A stretch of DNA of 64,000 nucleotides from Linnemannia schmuckeri (Eukaryota > Mortierellomycota > Mortierellomycetes > Mortierellales > Mortierellaceae): assembly GCA_029449235.1 (NCBI GenBank), contig JANATG010000001.1, positions 3,968,001 to 4,032,000 on the forward strand, in the 5' to 3' direction. The translations under genes were made by a program, and so were the position numbers. The notes under the pieces are model-generated. The model saw nothing but the letters and a program-made list of their open reading frames with translations. It was not told where the DNA came from and did no database searches. Shown here piece by piece: positions 56,666 to 64,000 of this stretch. How positions within the stretch are numbered: the first letter of the stretch is position 1; every line of letters begins with the position of its first letter.

Positions 56666-56827
56666 CATTGGGGGATGTTTGTGCATGTGTGGGGTGTGTT
56701 TTGTGTTATGTGTGTCTGTATGTCTGTGTGTCTGTATGTTTGTGTGTATGTGTGTATGTGTGTGGGGTGAATGTGCTTTTTCCCTTGGTATTTTTATATG
56801 GTTCTGGTCTGCTGTTTCGCCTTGGGA

Positions 56828-56944
56828 ACAAAAAGTGGACTGGCGTCTATGTCAACGGAATTGAAAAACCGTCGCGACGGAAAAAAAAATGTGTTGCAAC
56901 GGTCTTTTAATTCCGTTGGCATAAGCACCAGTCCACTTTTTGTG
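56828..56944. repeat. 117-bp imperfect palindrome with CACAAAAAGTGGACTGG-like ends
   Basis: ACAAAAAGTGGACTGG at the left end is mirrored by CCAGTCCACTTTTTGTG at the right end. Inner parts GTCAACGGAATT and AATTCCGTTGGCAT are also inverted. It overlaps the inner edge of the right hAT TIR. Confidence 0.7.
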
Positions 56945-57579
56945 CTACGCCTCTGGCAACATGTATCCCACATGCAAAGTAGCCTTTCTTTTCTGACTCG
57001 AGACGGCCTTGCAGATGGAGGCAGATAGGGAGAAGGGAAAATAAAACGAGCAACATTCGAGTGGGGACTACAGCGTGAGAGCAGATGCGTGTGTGTAGGT
57101 GTAAGTGAGTGAGTGAGTGAGTGTGTGAGTGTGTGTGTGTATGTGTGTGTGTATAAGTGTAAGTGTGAGTGTGAGTGTGAGTGTATATGTGCTTTGTTGT
57201 GCCTCTGACAGTTTGTATGTATGTTGGATATGTTGGACGAGTGTGTCTCTATGTGCATGTCTGTCTCTGTGTGTAAACGCCCGCTGTGTCGTTGTGTGTA
57301 TACTGGAAGTGTGTGTCTCTATATGCATGTTGGTGTGTCTCTGCACTGTATATGTTGGAGGCGTGAGTGTGTGCCCTGCAAGCCTGGCATGGTCGACAAA
57401 ATGTGGTCTGGTGCCTATGTCGACGAAACTAAAATTCCGTTGCAACGCATTTTTTTCCGTCGCAACGTTTTCTCGTTTCCGTTTGTGCGGGTTTGCGATT
57501 CCGTTTACGCGGGTTTTGAAAACCGCTTCAATGTAAATTGAAAATGAGAGAGTACTAAAATGTTCCGTTGTGACCCCTG
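56926..57579 (-). repeat. Right TIR of the hAT element
   Basis: Matches the reverse complement of 51432-52084. It contains the mirrored GTGTGAGT-rich simple repeat. Confidence 0.93.
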
Positions 57580-58587
57580 CTATATCTACATTTCTTGAGG
57601 TTCCCTTAAATCCTTGCAAAATGAAGATTCTTGTGTATATATTTTACAAATGGATTGTAGGCCTATCTAAGTGGTGCGAGTGGCTGGTTGTCTGTTGATC
57701 AAGATGAAAAACATTCGAGAATACCCTTGTTAGCCTCGGGGTGAAATTGGAGAAGGGGAGGAGGAAGAAACGTACTACATGCAGCTCACATATATTTCCA
57801 GCTGTGCGAAATCTCTAATGTTAGCTTTTCCTGACGCCTTGAGCCAAAGTTGATCTCAAGAGAAAGTCGCTTGGCGCACATATCCTAGGCATCTCCCTTC
57901 TTTCTTACTCTCGTTGACAGCATGCCGTAGTGTCCAAGGTGTCGGATTCTGCAGAATGTAAGGCTGCTCAATCTAAATAAAGTACCCGACGGCTCGTTCA
58001 TATTTAAATCTTGTATAGTTTCAGTTTAGCGATGGAATGTAACCGAGTCGACTGCCATATATTGCTATTTGCCTTTAAAACATCCGTTTCTTACTGTCAT
58101 GGTAGATCAAAGACGAGGTCGTTGGCACCAACATCAATCATTTGACTATACTATTCTGACTGTGGTGCACTCGTATACGTCAACGTGCTTGGCTTCGCCA
58201 ACAAAGCTCATATATTTCTAGTATTCGAGCTCGCACATGTCGAATGACTTTTCCGAAATAAAATAGATAGAGGGTTGAGAGGGGAGTAAGAAGAAATGGA
58301 CGAGTGTGAAGAAATGTGCAGATGAAGGAATTGCGGAAAATGTAATGGGCTCTGCCATTTGCTCTCTATCCATTCGTCTTTCTCCTATTCACATCACGAC
58401 GCGACAAAGGCGGAGTCCAGAAAAAAGCTACTACGCTTTCAGTTGTTTTATCGCGCATTTTACATGTTTTTGTTCCAAACTCATGCAAACCCCGCTCACA
58501 ACCGGATTAGTGGTTAATTTTTTAACTCATTTTGGTTGAAAGGCACAATAGCAGGGACTAATTGACTAGGGGTTTGCTTTTCAGTAG
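57580..58587. other. Region without a supportable gene
   Basis: About 1 kb of mixed-composition sequence. No reading frame with a recognisable domain, no tRNA-like fold and no repeat matching elsewhere in the window was found. Confidence 0.5.
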
Positions 58588-61500
58588 GTGATGGAAGGCG
58601 TGGAAGCTGATCTCCGAAAGATTATACCCATGGATTTCAAATTTCGAGACAAGTCAGTATCCCGATATATACCTGTGGTCTGTCCGTCACCAAGGGTACT
58701 GCAGGCGATTAACAAGCACACGAAAAAAGAGTCGTTGGGATGCGGACCTGAACGGTCTCTTTCCCCTTGATCACTGGCAGTTCATGCAATCCGGGATGTT
58801 TAGCACAAAGACAGAAACTTTAGATGGAAACAGCAACGGAGCTGGGACGACCGAGGCCACCATTGCAGATCATCCTCTTTGGGAGACCCTCCTGAGATGC
58901 GTCAGGCTGACAAGGAACAGGATACCAGATGAACAAGACGAGAGAGTCGGGATAAAGGAGACCTCAGGCGATCCTCCATCCTCCAACAGGAACTACCCAG
59001 CAACTTTGAGATCAGTGTCGATTGACCGCCTCAGTGTACAGCACACAAATACATCAAGGAGACTACAATCAACATGCCCAACATTTAAAACGACAGTATG
59101 TACAGTTGCCTGCTTGATTATCTGATTCACTATATTACACGAGTCAACGTCGCTCCGGTCCACGAAGCACGTGTTCGACAGTGGGATAAAAAAAACTTCT
59201 AGTACCAACAATACGCCTTCGATAATGCTGCCACGGAAAAAAAGGCGCTTTAGCCTCGGCTATCATCGAAAGCGCCTGCTAGATGAAATTGGTCGCGCAG
59301 TGAACCTCAAGCCACATCGAGCGGCGAGACCGACGCCTTAGAATCACCCTGTTCCACCTCCGTGCAGTGTTCTCCCTTCAAAAGGCGGCTGAGGTTTTTT
59401 CGGCCACTCCCGATCCAAGCGGTGTCTTGGATGACAACAACGACAGCGCGACGGGAGTCGATGTTGGAGGAACTTCTGTGCCAGAAGTCTCTCTTGTTGT
59501 TTCTAGGACGATTTCGGTTACAACATTGGATGGGAGGGCGACGCTTGCACAGAGACCGAGAGCGAGGCAGATAATGATGATGGTGCTGACGAATCAGAAG
59601 ACGACCAAGATGAGTCGGAGTAGGAGCAGTAGGATGATGATGCAGAGCCAACTGCCTCTGGTATGTAAAGCCTCTGGCGCTGTAGCTATAATGACATGTT
59701 TGTTCAGGGGAGTTTTTCAAGTAATGCTAACCCAATCCCTCTATTTTTTATAGCTGATATGAAGATGTTGCCTAAGGACATCAAAGTCATGAGCGCTGTG
59801 ATCAAGAGACTTATCCATGCTACGGATCTCCGCTGCACAGTCAACGCCAGCTTTATCAGGAAGCAGTGCGACGCCAGAGACATGTTAACGAATCGGTAAT
59901 GTCGAAGGGCGGCGGAGATCGTGGAAGCGCTTCGGCCTTTCTGTGTCAAGCTGCCCCCCGATTCGTCGTTCAAGGACTACAAAAACCGCCGCCCATCGTT
60001 GTCGGCTCCCCTTTGCGCAATAGCCAACTCAGCGTTGAGAGCTCTTGGATAGCACCAGATGACTCAGAAGTTGTCTTCGATTCCCTCAATCGGTTCTGTC
60101 GACTCACTTCTCCCAAGTAAGCTGGACTGTACGAGGTCTTGGGCGAAGGAGGGATTGGTCGCTTCTAAATCCCTCATCCAAGTGGTGACAGGTGCATCAC
60201 CAGCAGACAACAAGTAACAAGAACCGATACTAACAGGATGGCAGTCATGGCCAGTTCATTGAGCCTACCCAGGATTCATTACCTGTGCGACCACTACAGG
60301 CTGGATTTTGAAAACCGGCATATTGTTCATTGACACTTTTTTCTTCAAGTGCAACAGCTCATCGACTCTTATTTTTTACTAATTTTTGTTTCACCATTTT
60401 CATTTGTCCTTCACTAAGATCGTCTTTGCCGACGGATGCACTGTGCGGATTATCGGTCACAAGCGCCTACCACCTCTTCACAAACCAATCCAGAGCAGCC
60501 TTGATCAACGACAGAACGCAAACGCTGGATGTCCAGGATGCGTACGCTGGGGTGCAAAGTGAGTGACTGTGCAGAACCACGGCTTCGATATCGATGCGGA
60601 GATTACTGCTGCCAAGGAGGATCGCAGCGCCGCCGAGAAAATTGCTAGGAGAGGGAGGAGAAGAGTTAAACAGGAACGAATAGACAGAGCCCGAGAGGAA
60701 TATTCAGCACATCAAGGATCAGTTGCGCGCAATGTCAGAGGTTGACAATGGCAAGGACGGCGATCGAGATGAGGCGGAGGATGTTGACGAGGGTTCATGC
60801 GCTATGGACGAGCAGATGCTGAAGGCAGTGCCCGGGTTGGTGGCAAGTGGTGGATTCGCTGCGGATGGCAAAGACCCCGATGATGACGCTTATGAAGTTC
60901 CTCGGGAGGTTATTCAGGAATTCAACGAGTTCAATTAGCGTGTTGACAAATCGAATCGGGATCAGTTTCCCCTGGAGGAGCCGGTCAAGAGATGCCGCTG
61001 TATTCTTTATCACTGGAGCCGTCTGCGAGGTACGAAGTCAAGAATTTAAAGCGGGGCACCACCCTGAGACGCGACGAACCACCGAGGACGATGCCAACGC
61101 GGGACATGCCATGTGCACATGACAGTCCAGAACATATCGAGCTCGGGGGTCTTTTTCAAACGGATGATCACAATCACATGCATCTTGTGGGGGTTCTTGG
61201 GACAGACTATGGACTGAAGATTCTCTTCACGAGTGTTGCCCTATTGTTGGAGGACCTAGTCGGCGTAATTGGGCGATTCACAGCTATCAAGAAGTGCAGT
61301 GACACTACCAAGACACAGGAGGACAAGAAATCAGGACAAATCAGCTCCCAGCAGAGATGATGAAAATCGGACGCATCAAACAAAGGTACGTAATATGTTT
61401 TGAAATGCAGCGTCTAGGGTCCGGAATACATCTCATGCAGCTGATACGATTTGTTTTTCCCTGAAGCATGTAGACGTTGAATCAAATCATACCCATCTCA

Positions 61501-62290
61501 ACTGGTTCGGACGGACAGATCTTTTGAGGCGGATCAAACTCCCCAGGCCTTTTACCATCACAGCCAAAGAGCTAAATGAGCTGACCATGACTCGCAAATC
61601 CGCAAAGCTTCGAAAAAGTAATTTCCAAAAAGAGGCCAACAAGCCCGGTAAGGCCGCCTACAAGGGACTCTCTGGATATCCGATTCATGCCGCGACCACT
61701 GCTGACGGCATTGAACATATTCAGAGGAAAAGAAGATTGCATCGGGAGACAGTGAGGGCGTTTGAGAAGAGTGGCAAGCGTATTCGTCAGACACGAACTG
61801 AGGAGTTGCAGAAAAACAAAACCATCGTCATCTGTTGCTCAAGAACGGAATCATGCTGAAGAGGGAGGTAAATAGCTGTGTCATTATTATTTTTTTGCTT
61901 GCACCTGGAAAGGAAAGTTATGAAGAGCAATCTCTATACACCTGAAAGGTAGCGGCAAGTATCTCGCTCGAGAACACAGGCGGTACATCACCGTCGCCTC
62001 CGTGGATGAATTCCGTACATCCAGAGTATGCATTCTATATCTGCATCCGGTGTACTTGGCAACGGCATCCGAATTATGCCTGACGGCACACTAAAACGAT
62101 TCAACTCCACGGCGCTACTGTTTGCGGCAACCTTAGCTGTATTGGACGACTTTGTGGATATATGGTACACGGACATGATCAACAAGCGGCGGCGGCCATC
62201 ACGCTTTCGGCTTTGTCTATCATTCTGTCAAAGTCCAACTCACCCTTGAAGGTCTTCACCAGATTCAAGCGACCCCCCAAGGTCGACTAG
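58588..62290 (+). pseudogene. Heavily decayed large gene with TnpB/Fanzor-like signatures
   Basis: Protein-like segments lie in changing plus-strand frames: an opening segment (58588-58767), an acidic stretch (59,545-59,655), A-A-E-I-V-E-A-L-R-P-F-C and K-D-Y-K-N-R-R-P (59,900-59,990), and F-A-D-G-C-T-V-R-I-I-G-H-K-R-L-P (60,427-60,475). A basic coiled region (60,600-60,700) is followed by L-V-G-V-L-G-T-D-Y-G-L-K (61,187-61,222) and I-T-V-A-S-V-D-E-F-R-T-S-R-V-C (61,990-62,032). The last two resemble the RuvC-I aspartate motif and the V-x-E-x-x-T-S-x-x-C segment before the zinc knuckle of TnpB/Fanzor nucleases. Stops and shifts occur every 100-300 bp. The family call is inference; an unrelated fungal repeat protein is the alternative. 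Confidence 0.4.
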
Positions 62291-62923
62291 GCAATCAAAC
62301 AAGCGTCGCAGGCTCAAGAAGACAAGTCCGATGAGATGTGAACCGAACTTTGTATACCAACCCGACCGTCAGCAATAGTATCCTCTCGGAAGAGGGAGGA
62401 CAACAGCACAAGAGAAAAACAGCAAATAAAGCAATGGATTCGCATAGCATTTTTCATCCCTGGTATTATCTTCCAGTTTTTCAAGTAAGGAAGGAAATGC
62501 GCTAATGTTAGCAGAATCCACAACGACAACCAGGTTCTTAATAGAACTCTCGTCAGAATTGAGTATGCCGCACAAACCGATTTCGATAGTCTTGGCATGC
62601 AGCTCGGAGTTTCTATCTCCCCCTGATCAGAAAAGCGGGAAATGGAGCACTTTTCAAGTGGATTTGTTTGAGCACTTTATTGGTGCGCTCGGTTTTCTCC
62701 AAAAGGTAACAGCTCTGCAAAGTGCTAATTTATGTGAAATCGGCAATAACTCTAAATAAAAAATTCTGAGGTTCCTAAACATACGAAGGAATAGTAGCGA
62801 GAGCATACGAATTAGATCGCACAGTTAGAAATCGAGCAATCAGAGAACCTGCCATCAGAGAACTTTCACCTACCATTATTGAGATGCCCGGAAACATGGC
62901 TCTCATTGCTTGTTCCGATGTTA
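62291..62923. other. Region without a supportable gene
   Basis: About 630 bp between the decayed gene and the stop of the Q-rich gene. It probably contains that gene's 3' untranslated region. Short frames on both strands have no recognisable features. Confidence 0.45.
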
Positions 62924-63754
62924 TTACAGGGAAGTGGATAGCGTTGGGGTATGCTGCGCCCAGTCTCCATAGCTTGCCATGAACGCGTCTGGCTCTCCAT
63001 CCCTGCTCAAAAGCATTGCGCTCAGCAAAGCAGCATCCGTCGTACTCATTTTTCTTCTTTTCTGAGGTCCATCACCAAACATATCTTTACCAGGGCCATT
63101 GCCTACCCGTTTCCCAACAAAGCCTTCAAAGGCATTGCGGAATATCGGTAAAGATTCTCCTGCGCTATCCTGTAACGGACCTGCCTTATCCACGCGGGCC
63201 AGACTTTTGTATGAGAACGTTAGAAAGTCGAGAGGGTCCATGGGTTGACTAGGACCGACCTTGTTCACTTGCATTTGAAGCTCCCTGATTTGTGGTCCCA
63301 AATCGGCTGTGGCTGTCTGCGTCGGAGCTGATGTCCCGGAGAGTTGGTGATCGCTAGGAGAGACAGAGGTGGCCGCGAGCAGTGTAGAAGCTCCCATATT
63401 GGCTGTGATCCCATTTGATGGCGGAACCCCATCTCCAAGTCGAGGCGTTTGTTCCTGTCTGTGCGGCTTGGCCAGTTCACCTTGGATTCGCTGCAGCTGC
63501 ATCTTCACCACCATAGCCTGATTCGGGGGCAATGGAGCACCTGAAAGCGCTCCCTTGAAGACTTGGTACTGTCGGATCAGCTCTTCCTTTGATAGTGATT
63601 CCAGTTGACTGCCGACCTGCCTAACGGGGCTATTGGCGGATGAAGCCAAAGGCGATAGCTGTTGTTGGGGGGTTGTCGACTGTCCCGGTTGCTGCGACAC
63701 AGGCTGTTGAGACTGCTGCAGGGTGTGCTGCGACTGAGCTATCTGAGGGACTGG

Positions 63755-63833
<79 letters not shown>

Positions 63834-64000
63834 ATCAGCGCCTGCTGCTGCTGTATTTGGCGAGTCTTCAACAGAAGCTGCGAGGAGGGTACACTAGATC
63901 CATCTGCGGCTTTGGAGATAGTTGGCGAAACGGTCTCTTGAACCGCCAGAGTAGAACTCTGTTGCTGCTCGACAAGGGGGGCAGCAGGCGTGGACGGCGC
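62924..64000 (-). CDS. Glutamine-rich, probably nuclear protein (3' part, runs off right edge)
   Basis: The frame is open from the right edge (64000) to TAA at 62926-62924, about 358 aa visible. A S/T/P/Q-rich region with an uninterrupted run of about 26 glutamines (CAA codons) is followed by L-S-K-E-E-L-I-R-Q-Y-Q-V-F-K-G-A-L, a predicted helix. A conserved-looking C-terminal segment contains D-P-L-D-F-L-T-F-S-Y-K-S-L-A-R and R-N-A-F-E-G-F-V-G-K-R-V-G. G-P-Q-K-R-R-K-M could be a nuclear localisation signal. The composition suggests a transcriptional co-regulator, but I do not recognise the family. An intron upstream of the window edge cannot be judged. Confidence 0.6.
63754..63832 (-). repeat. 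(CAA)n poly-glutamine microsatellite
   Basis: About 26 perfect TTG/CAA units within the Q-rich reading frame; length is likely polymorphic. Confidence 0.95.

Larger units (their letters stand above)
51432..57579. mobile_element. hAT-type DNA transposon with ~653-bp terminal inverted repeats
   Basis: 6,148 bp. Left TIR 51432-52084 and right TIR 56926-57579 are reverse complements with essentially full identity by eye, apart from a 1-nt indel at the tip (CAGGGTCAC versus CAGGGGTCAC). CAGGGGTC-like termini are typical of hAT. The minus-strand transposase has hAT signatures but is disabled. No clear 8-bp target duplication is visible (CTTCTATC left, CTATATCT right). TIRs of this length are unusual for hAT. 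Confidence 0.88.

Overview
The window is nuclear DNA of a filamentous fungus, most likely an early-diverging one. A Mortierella-type (Mortierellomycota) genome is my best guess, from gene content and style rather than from any search. The evidence is short GT-AG introns of about 70-110 bp with CTAAT/CTAAC-like branch sites, HSP104, a MOCOS-type molybdenum cofactor sulfurase, a DUF4246 relic, and many DNA transposons.

Layout. (1) 1-34.3 kb is mostly gene-dense host DNA: the 5' exons of an unrecognised minus-strand gene at the left edge, then MRPL22 (mitochondrial uL22), CCT7 (chaperonin eta), a HIG1/Rcf3-like membrane protein, a very large CTK1/CDK12-type CTD kinase, a DH-BAR-SH3 RhoGEF and, convergent with it, MOCOS. 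A Tigger/pogo transposon with perfect 157-bp terminal inverted repeats (TIRs) sits upstream of MOCOS (20.17-23.10 kb). Two decayed host-type genes follow: a DUF4246 pseudogene (+) and an RNA 3'-phosphate cyclase pseudogene (-). Then come two divergent pairs, IST1/RPN11 and MIC19/HSP104, each sharing a short promoter.

(2) 34.3-62.9 kb is a transposon island with no intact host gene that I can support. It holds a broken MULE transposase; a PIF/Harbinger element whose transposase is split by a second, apparently intact Harbinger (both with ATT target duplications); a giant near-perfect palindrome with about 1.05-kb arms flanked by 118-119-bp MITEs; a possible LTR fragment; a 6.1-kb hAT element with about 653-bp TIRs, a dead transposase and an intact small ORF resembling the transposase N-terminus; and a heavily decayed gene with TnpB/Fanzor-like signatures.

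(3) 62.9-64 kb holds the 3' part of a glutamine-rich, probably nuclear protein that runs off the right edge.

The host genes are housekeeping functions: mitochondrial translation and membrane organisation, protein folding and disaggregation, proteasome and ESCRT-III, transcription elongation control and Rho signalling. They form no single pathway; only the divergent pairs suggest shared promoters. Exon structures were built by eye from splice signals, reading frame and family conservation. No database search was possible.
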